The notes beneath the pieces are model-generated. The model was not told where the DNA came from. It searched no databases and saw only the letters and a program-made list of their open reading frames with translations. The position numbers were made by a program, and so were the translations under genes. Shown in pieces: positions 34,271-41,952 of a DNA stretch of 64,000 nucleotides. This stretch comes from an uncultured Bacilli bacterium (GTDB lineage Bacteria; Bacillota_I; Bacilli_A; RF39; UBA660): the NCBI GenBank assembly GCA_947627805.1, contig CANQXB010000001.1, positions 52,644 to 116,643 of the forward strand, in the 5' to 3' direction. The first letter of the stretch is position 1, and each line of letters begins with the position of its first letter.

Positions 34271-34299
34271 TTGACATTATATATTTTTATTGATATAAT
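34271..34299 (+). promoter_or_regulatory. Promoter for the initiator-like gene
   Basis: Perfect TTGACA-17-TATAAT reading rightward. Confidence 0.85.
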
Positions 34300-34338
34300 T
34301 ATATTAATTAAAATCAAAGTTGAATATAAGGAGTATTA

Positions 34339-35070
34339 ATGGATAAAATTTTCATTAGTGTTGCAGAAGATCATATGAAGGAGAAGAATTATAATCCTAA
34401 AGCTGTGGTTATTGCACAAGATTTAGGTTATATTCAAGAAGGTAATAGGGTTATTAATCGTCGAGAATTTACAACTTATCTTCAGCGAATATTAAAAATA
34501 ACTAAATATAAATGTAAAAAAATAATTGATACTTTTGTAGATACTGGTATTTTATTACAACATGATAATGACAGTAATATATTAATTATGCCAGCATTAA
34601 AAACAAATTTTCTAAAATTATTAAGAAGTACAACTAAATTTTGTATAGATGGTATAAGCGATTTTGCTTTTAAAGTATATTGTTATTTATTTAATAAATA
34701 TAATATTAATCAAACTTATTGTAAACATCATAAAGAAAATTTTTTCTTTAGTAAAAAGCAGATATTAGCAGATTTAGGCTATAGTCGAGGACAAGATAAA
34801 TTAGTACAATTAACGAATGTTTTAACACTTTTACAAGATTTAAAAATGATTAATTATAATGAAAAAGGTATTGGTAGACCTGGTAACCATGGTACTTATC
34901 ATGAACTTTATAAAGTGAATGAATATAGTCCTACACAAGTTAGAGCTTTAAATGTTACTATTGAAGAATTAGGGGTAGATAAATGTCCAGAATTAGTTAA
35001 AGAACGAGATATGTTAGTAGAAAAAGAAAAATTTACGTTACCGGAGAAAAATGAAGGGTTTCAATTTTAA
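34339..35070 (+). CDS. Replication-initiator-like winged-helix protein
   Basis: 243 residues, ATG after AAGGAGT. Central part SDFAFKVYCYLFNKYNINQTYCKHHKENFFFSKKQILADLGYSRG..., then VLTLLQDLKMINY, a winged-helix pattern as in phage and plasmid initiators. Basic N-terminus. Gene and iterons lack the TGCGG pentamer common elsewhere in the phage, suggesting separate origin. An alternative is a transcription regulator that binds the repeats. Confidence 0.6.
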   Translation: MDKIFISVAEDHMKEKNYNPKAVVIAQDLGYIQEGNRVINRREFTTYLQRILKITKYKCKKIIDTFVDTGILLQHDNDSNILIMPALKTNFLKLLRSTTKFCIDGISDFAFKVYCYLFNKYNINQTYCKHHKENFFFSKKQILADLGYSRGQDKLVQLTNVLTLLQDLKMINYNEKGIGRPGNHGTYHELYKVNEYSPTQVRALNVTIEELGVDKCPELVKERDMLVEKEKFTLPEKNEGFQF

Positions 35071-35083
35071 AAGGAGAATAGTA

Positions 35084-35160
35084 TGTATAAAGTTAAATAT
35101 TATAAAGATTTTCTTATACCTTAAAGAATTATAAAGATTTTCTTATACCTCAAAGAATTT
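35084..35160 (+). repeat. Perfect-phase 29-bp tandem duplication in a decayed small gene
   Basis: After AAAGGAG an ATG at 35083 opens only 13 codons (MYKVKYYKDFLIP) before TAA. The segment ATTATAAAGATTTTCTTATA... is duplicated in tandem with one difference, CCTTAA in copy 1 and CCTCAA in copy 2. It looks like a recent slippage event; whether a peptide is made is unclear. Confidence 0.6.
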
Positions 35161-35988
35161 GTGGTGCGCACATATAACAAGCGTTGTCAACAAAAATATT
35201 TTAAAATACATAACCATAACAAATTCTCGAACCTTCAAATTTATTATTTTGTTAAAAGTTAGCAATTTTAATGTTCAAACATACAATATTTTGTATTTTT
35301 TCAATATGTTTTTGATACAATATTTAGTATAGAATAGCGCAGTTAGTATAATTTTTTTTCAACCTACCAAATACTCGAGAGATAATAAAGTTAATAAATT
35401 TTGATAATGGATTTTGTTTATATTTAATATATATAAATTTTATACATATTTAATTTATTTTTAATATTTAAAAAATGATAAATCTTGAATCCTAGAAAAT
35501 TTATAATAGGTGCGGAGCTGTGGAAAACTCAATAAAATTAATGGAAAACTTGTTGAAAGCTATTGAATTTTCAATGGAAAACTTGTTGAAAACTTGTGGA
35601 CAATCGTCTGAAGAGACAGGGCTAGCATAATTTTTCCTCAACCTGACAAGGACACGAGAGATAACAAATTCAATAAATTTTGATAGCAAATTGCGGGCCT
35701 CTGTGATATTAACTTTTTCGCTAGCTAAAACATTCATCTTACAGGGTTGCCGCGTATCAGTACCACCCTTATTACTATTTTCATTTCTACTTTTGGAATT
35801 GGGCTAACTTTAGTTAGTTAAGAATTGTTAAAAATAATTTTCAAGTTTGGGACTCCTAAATAGTTTTCATTTTCACTTTTGGAGACTCACGAAAAAAGTT
35901 TCATTTTAAGTAGAGGTTAGTAGCGCGAGAATCAGCCGAAGAGAATCTCATTTTCATTTCCAAAAGAAGTTTCAGTTCAAAATTTGTC
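35161..35988. other. AT-rich noncoding stretch with diverged repeats
   Basis: No supported gene. Two related segments of about 60 bp (near 35345-35405 and 35623-35685) share CAACCT-ACAA..ACTCGAGAGATAA-like sequence and end AATAAATTTTGATA. AATGGAAAACTTGTTGAAA occurs twice (near 35539 and 35573). Function unknown; could be origin-associated or regulatory DNA. Confidence 0.5.
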
Positions 35989-36017
35989 TTTACAGATAAT
36001 AAAAAGTATTGTATAAT
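35989..36017 (+). promoter_or_regulatory. Rightward promoter
   Basis: TTTACA-17-TATAAT. About 110 bp upstream of a second promoter; the RNA between them has an ATCAAG/CTTGAT stem and may be a leader or small RNA. Confidence 0.6.
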
Positions 36018-36082
36018 ATAGTCATCAAGAGAGGATAAGCCAGCTTGATAGAAGGAACAAAGTGTGGCTGTCCTGTGGTCTG

Positions 36083-36107
36083 AACTTTTTAACTAGTTAA
36101 AAAAGTT
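36083..36107 (+). promoter_or_regulatory. Palindromic operator candidate
   Basis: AACTTTTTAACTAGTTAAAAAAGTT, a near-perfect inverted repeat ending where the -35 of the next promoter begins. Confidence 0.45.
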
Positions 36108-36136
36108 TTGACAGTATAAAAATTTTATATTATAAT
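36108..36136 (+). promoter_or_regulatory. Promoter for the winged-helix gene
   Basis: Perfect TTGACA-17-TATAAT reading rightward into the gene at 36216. Confidence 0.86.
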
Positions 36137-36215
36137 ATATGTGTAAGAAAGAGAAAAGAAAGAATAGTTAAAATATAATAAGCACTCCAAGAGAAAGAGA
36201 AAAAGGAGAAAGATA

Positions 36216-36554
36216 ATGGCTGAAACAAAGGCAACCCGCAAAGAACTGTTTGCCCGCATCATGGAGGCTATGGCAGATGACCCTGAGGTAGTTGAGATGT
36301 GCGGCAAGTACATCGAGCAATTGTCGAAGAAGCGTGAGACTAAAGCTCAGAAAGCTGCGGCTGAATTTGCTGAGGGTGTGAAAGAGTATATGACAGAGAT
36401 GGGAGAGCCGCTGACTAATCGTGAGATTGCGGAGCACTTTGAGGTTACTGGTCAGAAGATTACTGGAGCTTTGCGGCGACTCATGACACTTGGTGCAGTT
36501 ACCCGCATTAATGGTAAGAAGTCTACTGATGCTCCTAAGTATGCGGTAGCTTAG
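36216..36554 (+). CDS. Winged-helix DNA-binding protein
   Basis: 112 residues, ATG after AAAGGAGAAAGATA. Residues 55-112 (MGEPLTNREIAEHFEVTGQKITGALRRLMTLGAVTRING) form a helix-turn-helix with wing; the N-terminus is helical and may dimerise. Likely a regulator or architectural protein. The layout parallels the paralogues at 37876 and 41953 (an N-terminal helical part, a K/E-rich linker, a C-terminal winged helix). Confidence 0.7.
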   Translation: MAETKATRKELFARIMEAMADDPEVVEMCGKYIEQLSKKRETKAQKAAAEFAEGVKEYMTEMGEPLTNREIAEHFEVTGQKITGALRRLMTLGAVTRINGKKSTDAPKYAVA

Positions 36555-36617
36555 TAAATAATATAAGTGGGGTAGGGTTGCGGCTCTACCCTATAGATAT
36601 ATCTTTGGAGGTTTTCT

Positions 36618-37016
36618 TTGAAGTATACTTTTATGAATGGAGATGGGCATCCGCAACAAGTTAATATTCCAGAGGAATATATTGCGCGCACCCGCAAATC
36701 ATTAGGTTGTTCTAATAAAGAAGCAATTGAGTTATATCTAAGTGATGAAGGGTATATTGATAATCCAATAGTAGAGGAACTGACAGAGAAGGCTAAGGGT
36801 CAGCCGCATCGTGCAGTGTCTGAGAAGAAACGTACAGTTACCCGCAAACCAGATGTATTTAAACGTGCGATGATTCAGAACCTTTATGAGTATATTAGTC
36901 AGTTGCCTGATGTGCGGGACTGCGAGGTTGTGAACATTGAGCGTATAGTGCGGTTTGCCGCGGGTAATGACGAGTATGAAGTGACCTTATCTAAGAAGCG
37001 TAAACCTAAAACTTAA
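36618..37016 (+). CDS. Unknown basic protein
   Basis: 132 residues, TTG start at 36618 with GGAGG six bases before. MKYTFMNGDGHPQQVNIPEEYI... then a Lys/Arg-rich middle (SEKKRTVTRKPDVFKRAM). Co-transcribed with the winged-helix gene and followed by a strong terminator. Not recognised. Confidence 0.58.
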   Translation: MKYTFMNGDGHPQQVNIPEEYIARTRKSLGCSNKEAIELYLSDEGYIDNPIVEELTEKAKGQPHRAVSEKKRTVTRKPDVFKRAMIQNLYEYISQLPDVRDCEVVNIERIVRFAAGNDEYEVTLSKKRKPKT

Positions 37017-37068
37017 TTAAGTATATTCTTACTACTTCCTTTCTGTTGGACAGGGTGACGCCTGTCAG

Positions 37069-37103
37069 AGGGGCTGGTCGATAAGACTGGCCCCTATTTT
37101 TTT
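37069..37103 (+). terminator. Rho-independent terminator
   Basis: AGGGGC-TGGTC / GACTGGCCCCT stem (11 pairs, two or three of them G.U) followed by TATTTTTTT. A second GACAGG/CCTGTC hairpin precedes it at 37049-37066. Confidence 0.85.
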
Positions 37104-37841
37104 GTTCAATTAAAACATAAAGTGTTAAATATTAAAGTTATTTTTATATATATATTTTTTATAGTCAGAATAATTATATCACTAAAAAGAGCTGCTGTCA
37201 AGCTTAAATTTTTGTGGATTTATATTTTTTAAGCGTATAGAGATATTTCTTTTCGGAGAATTTTTTCTTGCCGCAACTTTTGGGAAATTTACAGGTTCAG
37301 GGCGTATAGGCCGTGATTCACAGGTTTTGGGCGTATAGGCGACCTGCAGCAGCTACGACCATAAACGGTGGTTTAGGGGTTTTTGTTATATAGAACAAAT
37401 GTTCGATGAGTTAACCTAAACTAACTTTTAGAGTTAACCTAGGGTAACTTTTTTCGTCCAGATTTCACCCTCCTGCGATGAGTTGTCGTTCGGGATATTG
37501 TCCTATCGACCTCACAATTCAATAGTACCAAAAAATTGTGGAGATTAGGTAACGAGAAGGTAACAGAAAAGTAACAGAAAAAACTTTCAGGAAAAATAAA
37601 TTTTTTGTGAAAAAACAGGTGCTTCTCTTGATTTTTTGCGGCAGGTGTGGTAAAATTTTCGCCAAGTTGTGGAGATTTTGTGAATTTTCTTAAAATCTCT
37701 TGACAAACTAGGCTTTTTGTGCGTTCGCCGGATGGAGATCCCGCAAAAACCTAAAATAAATTTAATCTTTGCGGGACTTCCACCTGAAAAACTTGTAATT
37801 CTAAATATTTTTTAGCTTTTTTAGTTTTCAAGGTGCGGGCG
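37104..37841. other. Repeat-rich noncoding stretch
   Basis: No supported gene in about 740 bp. It contains two copies of ACAGGTT..GGGCGTATAGG (near 37290 and 37321), GTTAACC-type half sites (37414-37455), a GGTAACAG-like run (37550-37575) and segments homologous to DNA near 39.85 kb and 40.82 kb. On the minus strand it lies downstream of the gene at 37876. Confidence 0.6.
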
Positions 37842-37865
37842 GGGTTAGGCTTTGCGCCTAACCCC
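37842..37865 (-). terminator. GC-rich hairpin after the 37876 gene
   Basis: GGGGTTAGGC-TTTGC-GCCTAACCCC, 10-bp stem just after the stop codon. No strong T-run follows on the minus strand, so termination is not certain. Confidence 0.5.
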
Positions 37866-37875
37866 TAGCAGTTGC

Positions 37876-38214
37876 TCACGCGGAATAGACCGGCTTACCT
37901 TTGTTATCGTAGGTCTTGGATACCATACCACGTTGGATCGCGATCCGCATGATAGCACCTGCTTTTTGCGTTGTGGTGATACCGTTAACGTTCTCAGTGA
38001 CCCATTTTGCGTTAACAGGTTCGCCCGCTGCTTTCACGGCTGCCACGGCTGCTTCAACCAAAGCGGCACGTTCGCGATCCTCTTTGGTCTCAGTGCGCTT
38101 TGCGGGCTTGCGAAGCTGTTCAAGCATAGCCGTCAGCTTTTCCACGACTTCCGGGGTGAGATCGCCATTGATAGCAGACTCCAAGGCTTCCACGCGCGTG
38201 ATTTCGTTACCCAT
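37876..38214 (-). CDS. Winged-helix-like protein, paralogue A
   Basis: 112 residues, ATG after AAAGGGAG. Over 55% identical by eye to the gene at 41953: EITRVEALESAINGDLTPEVVEKL, KRTETKEDRERAALV, NGITTTQKAGAIMRIAIQRGMVSKTYDNKGKPVY. Helical N-terminus, linker, C-terminal winged helix. Promoter at 38279-38307. Probably a DNA-binding regulator or nucleoid-type protein. Confidence 0.68.
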   Translation of the reverse strand: MGNEITRVEALESAINGDLTPEVVEKLTAMLEQLRKPAKRTETKEDRERAALVEAAVAAVKAAGEPVNAKWVTENVNGITTTQKAGAIMRIAIQRGMVSKTYDNKGKPVYSA

Positions 38215-38278
38215 TCTAGCACTCCCTTTCGGTTGGTGGGGTTCTTTGTCTTTTTCCTAACCCCTTTTGACAATATAT

Positions 38279-38307
38279 ATATTACTACGATTTTTCTTTT
38301 TTGTCTA
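38279..38307 (-). promoter_or_regulatory. Promoter for paralogue A
   Basis: TAGACA-17-TAATAT reading leftward. Confidence 0.65.
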
Positions 38308-38474
38308 TACTTTTTTTGGCCTGACATTATTCTTTTTTGAGAATATTCTAGCTTAAGATTATTCTATCATGAGATTATTTTCCGCGTGGATAGGATGTTA
38401 GTAGGGGTTAACTATAGACTAGACTCCTCGTGAACCTGCTCAAGTTGTTCAATTCTTTATTGAAGAACCTTTCG

Positions 38475-38520
38475 AACCTTGCAAGATGATCTTACCATAC
38501 CCCTTGCAAGGTTGTCAACG
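38475..38520 (-). promoter_or_regulatory. Promoter with 11-bp inverted repeat operator
   Basis: TTGACA-18-TAAGAT on the minus strand. AACCTTGCAAG (38475-38485) and CTTGCAAGGTT (38503-38513) are perfect inverted repeats, one in the spacer next to the -35 and one downstream of the -10. A repressor binding both would cover the promoter. Together with 38279 it serves the gene at 38214; 38215-38545 otherwise holds no gene. Confidence 0.55.
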
Positions 38521-38545
38521 GTTTCCACTGACTTTTTTGTTAGTC

Positions 38546-38851
38546 CTAGAAAATAAAGTACGTAATGACTAGTCCGCACGTGATAGCCCAAAGCGTAGCG
38601 TTCTTCAACTTGTCAGCAGCAGGACGTCCCAAGGCAAAGTCCCGCAATAAAGCGATACTGTTCGCTACTAGCCATAAACCCTGCCCAAGGATAAAGGAAG
38701 CACCAACAGTTACTTGACCGATGATGGTTAGTGCAAGAACTCCAAGTTGGATATTTTCCCATACCTTGCGCCTTGTACTCTCTGACTCTGAAACAGACCG
38801 TTGCGGCTTTGTTGTGAACCGCAGGTTCTTTATTTCACGATATTCCCGCAT
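38546..38851 (-). CDS. Small membrane protein
   Basis: 101 residues. Two hydrophobic helices (NIQLGVLALTIIGQVTVGAS and LWAITCGLVITYFIF) separated by LLRDFALGRPAADKLKN. ATG after AGAGAGGAAAAAAG. The basic N-terminus suggests it faces the cytoplasm. Function unknown. Confidence 0.6.
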   Translation of the reverse strand: MREYREIKNLRFTTKPQRSVSESESTRRKVWENIQLGVLALTIIGQVTVGASFILGQGLWLVANSIALLRDFALGRPAADKLKNATLWAITCGLVITYFIF

Positions 38852-38928
38852 CTTTTTTCCTCTCTCTTGGATGAGACTATAATAGCAAAGGGGACATGTC
38901 TAGCATATCCTCTTTTTAGTACACCTGA

Positions 38929-39648
38929 TTAGTTTTCTAACCAAGCGTTGTAGTTGCGTTTAACGATACTCCAGCAGTTGCGGTTGGGGTTTTTGTCTAA
39001 CTTACCCCATTTGCCATCATGACGCGCTTTTGAGTAACAGGCTTTAAGTATCTGAGCTTCGATAATAGAATCTTCCAAGGCAGTGTGACATTCGTAATAA
39101 CTAGGGTTTTTTGTGAGGTAGGCGAAAGCTACTTCTGCGCTACTCTTGGGGTTACCTTTGCCAGTGAAACAGTTATGAAGCGTGATAAACTTAAAATATC
39201 GTTTAGTGTTCATGATAGTTTGCGCGGCAACGTGTTGGATGCAATGCCATTTTACGCCATACGGCGTGAAATGTTTGCGGAAACCGTTTGAACAGGCGGA
39301 GATGGTTTCATTCAATGCGTGCTTGTCAAAGCTAGCATTGTAAGCCCATACCTGTTTCACGTTGTAAGTTTTTACAATTGCGTTAAACTCATGCCATATC
39401 TGAAGCATGGGTTTAATGGTCAGTTCCCCATGGGCTAGCTGTTCATAATATTGCGGCAGCTTGCGAGCATAATACGCGCTAGTCATAGGTCCGAATTGAC
39501 CATGCCACGTTTCAGAGACAAGCGCACGATAGCTATGAACAGTATTAAACTTGTCATCCACTACAATAAAAGCGAAGTCATAGACACGCAAAGTTTTAGG
39601 TTTCGTCACGTCCCCCAAGGTTTCAGTGTCTAGGATGATGCGATTCAT
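38929..39648 (-). CDS. DnaQ-like 3'-5' exonuclease (DEDDh)
   Basis: 239 residues from ATG 39648 (AAAGGAAATACA before it). Exo I IILDTETLG, Exo II AYNASFDKHAL, Exo III YYECHTALEDSIIEAQIL with the His and final Asp of the DEDDh class. Stand-alone exonucleases of this type edit DNA or degrade RNA/DNA ends. Promoter at 39686-39714. Confidence 0.85.
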   Translation of the reverse strand: MNRIILDTETLGDVTKPKTLRVYDFAFIVVDDKFNTVHSYRALVSETWHGQFGPMTSAYYARKLPQYYEQLAHGELTIKPMLQIWHEFNAIVKTYNVKQVWAYNASFDKHALNETISACSNGFRKHFTPYGVKWHCIQHVAAQTIMNTKRYFKFITLHNCFTGKGNPKSSAEVAFAYLTKNPSYYECHTALEDSIIEAQILKACYSKARHDGKWGKLDKNPNRNCWSIVKRNYNAWLEN

Positions 39649-39685
39649 TGTATTTCCTTTCATGCTGTTCCTTCTGACATTATTT

Positions 39686-39714
39686 ATATTACACGTTTGC
39701 AATAAAAATGTCCA
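39686..39714 (-). promoter_or_regulatory. Promoter for the exonuclease gene
   Basis: TGGACA-17-TAATAT reading leftward. Confidence 0.6.
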
Positions 39715-40046
39715 TAGAGAAAAAGTGAAGATTAAATAACGGTTAGGTAACAGATAGCCTGTCTAGTCTTGATCTGGTGAGCGGTAGCAAAATATCGGTA
39801 AACGGCATTTCAGGAGTTGTAAAATTTTTAAAATTTTTGAAAGAACCTCTTGACTTTTTCTCTCAGGTGCGGTAAAATTTTTTCGCCCAACTGCGGGATT
39901 TCTGGATCGAAGCCTTAGAATGCGATCTAAGCGAAGTTAACTAGAGTAAATTTTCCACCTGATTTTTGCGGGCGTCTCCTGCTTTCGTTGGGGATGGAGG
40001 ACCTTGGTCAAACCCCATCCCCTCGCTTCGATGATTAAATATTACA
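39715..40046. other. Noncoding spacer with shared repeat segments
   Basis: No gene. Includes GGTTAGGTAACAGATAG, a stretch homologous to 37.63-37.69 kb (CAGGTGCGGTAAAATTTT...CGCC), and a hairpin GGGGATGG/CCATCCCC (39990-40023) just after the gene at 40047. Confidence 0.55.
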
Positions 40047-40505
40047 TTACGCGGCTAGTTCTGTCAATATATTTTTTAGGTTCTTCACAAGTTCTTCATA
40101 ATTATGAAAGTTGACTGTTTTGCCTTGCCACTCGCGGCAGACTTCCGCATTATCGTCAACTAGAATAGCGTCATCTCTTTTTGCTTTGCAAATAGTCCAC
40201 TGTTTGCGTGTCCCATATTTTACGATATGGCATTCTTCAACGATAGGGAAATTCTTTTTAATCCAAGCGCGTTTACTTTGCCGCACTTGTTTATCATACT
40301 TTTTGCTACTATTCTTTGCGCACCATGAGATGATGCCTACTCGCACGTCGAACTGTTTCAGTAATTCCATGAGGTCTAACAGGTTGCCGCATGGTTTAGC
40401 TTCATTGTAAGGTGAAACATCATGTGCTTGCAATTTTTCTTCCCATCGGTCTACATTGTACAAGTCTGCGATAGTTCCATCCATATCAAAATAAATGTTA
40501 ATCAT
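40047..40505 (-). CDS. HAD-superfamily phosphatase, 5'(3')-deoxyribonucleotidase-like
   Basis: 152 residues. Motif I YFDMDGTIADL (nucleophile and acid Asp), motif II IISWCAKNSS, Lys of motif III (KKYD/KRAW region), motif IV ILVDDNAEVC. Size and the DMDGTxAD start fit the C1-capped 5'(3')-nucleotidases that dephosphorylate dNMPs. Possible role in nucleotide-pool control. Confidence 0.8.
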   Translation of the reverse strand: MINIYFDMDGTIADLYNVDRWEEKLQAHDVSPYNEAKPCGNLLDLMELLKQFDVRVGIISWCAKNSSKKYDKQVRQSKRAWIKKNFPIVEECHIVKYGTRKQWTICKAKRDDAILVDDNAEVCREWQGKTVNFHNYEELVKNLKNILTELAA

Positions 40506-40534
40506 AGTTTATCTTTTTCCTTTACTCTTGGATT

Positions 40535-40681
40535 CTATTGAAACATAAGAAACAGTCCAAAAGCCGCAATGAGAATATCACAAATAATATAGCGCGGTTT
40601 GCGGTCAGTGATGCCGATGATAATTGTAGTTAGGTCAAAGGCACAAAATAGGTAAAGTAGAATCCCGCATAATGGTAACAT
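40535..40681 (-). CDS. Small membrane protein (48 residues)
   Basis: MLPLCGILLYLFCAFDLTTI... with two hydrophobic helices and a basic loop (TDRKPRYI). ATG 40681 with GAGAGGA upstream. Unknown function. Confidence 0.5.
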   Translation of the reverse strand: MLPLCGILLYLFCAFDLTTIIIGITDRKPRYIICDILIAAFGLFLMFQ

Positions 40682-40814
40682 AACTAACACATCCTCTCAT
40701 CTAACTGACAATACTAGAATAATGGATGATCCAAGTTTTGTCAACACTTTTTTGAAAAAGATTGAAAAATTTTTTTGTCAACTAGTTTCATTAAATCTTC
40801 ATAATTTTTTAGAC

Positions 40815-40870
40815 AGACTACACTGTCCTGCAATTAGTTGTTGACTTGGGATATTGTCCTGCTCAACCTG
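40815..40870 (-). repeat. Conserved 50-nt element, copy 2
   Basis: On the minus strand TTGTCAGGTTGAGCAGGACA, then ATATCCC, and GCAGGA, matching about 48 bp near 37470-37520. It follows a promoter-like TTGACA-17-TATTAT (40874-40902), so it could be a transcribed leader. Confidence 0.5.
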
Positions 40871-40938
40871 ACAAGATCATAATATCAGATAGCCTTGCGT
40901 TTGTCAACAACTTCGTTCAATCTTTTTAAAATAAAATA

Positions 40939-40960
40939 AAAGCCCGCTTGCGCGGGCTTT
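40939..40960 (-). terminator. Rho-independent terminator
   Basis: Perfect AAAGCCCGC-GCAA-GCGGGCTTT hairpin followed on the minus strand by TTATTTTATTTT. It overlaps the stop codon of the 24-residue membrane protein. Confidence 0.85.
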
Positions 40961-41033
40961 AAAAGAACTCCATTCCGAACAGAATGATGAATAGTGTGGC
41001 AAACGCAAAGAACATACCGATCATTTCAAACAT
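40959..41033 (-). CDS. Tiny membrane protein (24 residues)
   Basis: MFEMIGMFFAFATLFIILFG..., a single transmembrane helix. AGGGGGT lies six bases before the ATG at 41033. Confidence 0.45.
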   Translation of the reverse strand: MFEMIGMFFAFATLFIILFGMEFF

Positions 41034-41043
41034 TTCATACCCC

Positions 41044-41109
41044 CTACACAAAGAACTTCAACAGAGTAAAGGCAAGCGCCGCACTCCACATCATCGCTCC
41101 GATAATCAT
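41044..41109 (-). CDS. Tiny membrane protein (21 residues)
   Basis: MIIGAMMWSAALAFTLLKFF, one transmembrane helix, ATG at 41109 after AAAGGAACTAAAGTG. The tandem arrangement with the 24-residue gene gives it some support. Confidence 0.4.
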   Translation of the reverse strand: MIIGAMMWSAALAFTLLKFFV

Positions 41110-41188
41110 CACTTTAGTTCCTTTCTCTCTGTTGTCTTTCGATGATGTTATTATTGCATATCCCATGTGGTTTGTCTAGTACTTTTTT

Positions 41189-41413
41189 CTACAATTCCAT
41201 GAAATCTTCAAAGTTGTAGAACAGGTAAAGCATGATACTAGTCTTGCCATATTCCCCACCAGGTAGCAGGTTTGCTAGTTCTGCCATCTTTTCAAGGTCT
41301 GTACTATCTTCATAAGTCATAATCAGTTCATACCAATCTGCGGTTGCGGGCGTGTGTAAGATCTCATCCACTGTTTCTTGCGCGCGCGTTGTCAGTGTCT
41401 CATAGGTCACCAT
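41189..41413 (-). CDS. Unknown small acidic protein
   Basis: 74 residues, TTRAQETVDEILHTPATADWYELIMTYEDSTDLEKMAELANLLPG..., all-helical, no known motif. ATG after GAGAGGAAAAACC. Confidence 0.52.
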   Translation of the reverse strand: MVTYETLTTRAQETVDEILHTPATADWYELIMTYEDSTDLEKMAELANLLPGGEYGKTSIMLYLFYNFEDFMEL

Positions 41414-41426
41414 GGTTTTTCCTCTC

Positions 41427-41591
41427 TTACGCTGCCATTAGAATAACGCCGATACCTGCGGATAGCCCGCAGATAATAAAGATAAGTACACGATAACATG
41501 GCGCTAGTCGTTCCCATGAACTGAGCATAATATACAGTGCGCCGCACGTGATAGCCGCGCCGATGAAAGATTGGATGATAGATCCAATCAT
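41427..41591 (-). CDS. Small membrane protein (54 residues)
   Basis: MIGSIIQSFIGAAITCGALY... with a second helix VLIFIICGLSAGIGVILMA: two transmembrane segments. AAAGGA precedes the ATG at 41591. Confidence 0.5.
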   Translation of the reverse strand: MIGSIIQSFIGAAITCGALYIMLSSWERLAPCYRVLIFIICGLSAGIGVILMAA

Positions 41592-41903
41592 GTTTACTGC
41601 CATCCTTTCATCATCTATGAGATAATCATACCATTACTATCTACTGTCTGTCAACTAAAAAGTTCTTTAAAATAGTTGTAAAAAACCCTTGCAATGCGGC
41701 TAGCTTAGGTGTACACTTACTATTGTAAGGAGGTGAGAGACAGAGAGATAAACAGAGTGAACATACAAAGCGGGTCGTGCCATTCCCCTTAGGGCATTGC
41801 GAGAGAGCGAAGAGTGTTTAAAATAAGTTAACCTGGTCTAACACTAAGTTAACCATGACTAACCCTTAATAGTTAACCATGGTTAACTAACATGATACAA
41901 TAA
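41592..41903. other. Noncoding spacer with GTTAACC repeats
   Basis: No gene. Three GTTAACC half-sites from 41826 onward include the perfect 20-bp palindrome TAGTTAACCATGGTTAACTA at 41870-41889. A perfect anti-SD complement AAGGAGGTGA near 41729 is not followed by a usable frame. Confidence 0.55.
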
Positions 41904-41931
41904 AGCCCTAGTCTACTAGTAGACTAGGGCT
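41904..41931 (-). terminator. Terminator after paralogue B
   Basis: 28-bp perfect palindrome, AGCCCTAGTCTA / TAGACTAGGGCT arms, followed on the minus strand by TTTATTGT. Confidence 0.8.
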
Positions 41932-41952
41932 AACACCTGCGCTGGTTAGTGC

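Noticed and set aside
35501..35737. Leftward 78-codon frame
   Set aside because: Lies in repeat-bearing AT-rich spacer, lacks a Shine-Dalgarno and resembles no protein.
37852..38340. Rightward 162-codon frame
   Set aside because: Antisense shadow of the winged-helix paralogue A, whose homologue at 41953 confirms the minus-strand reading.
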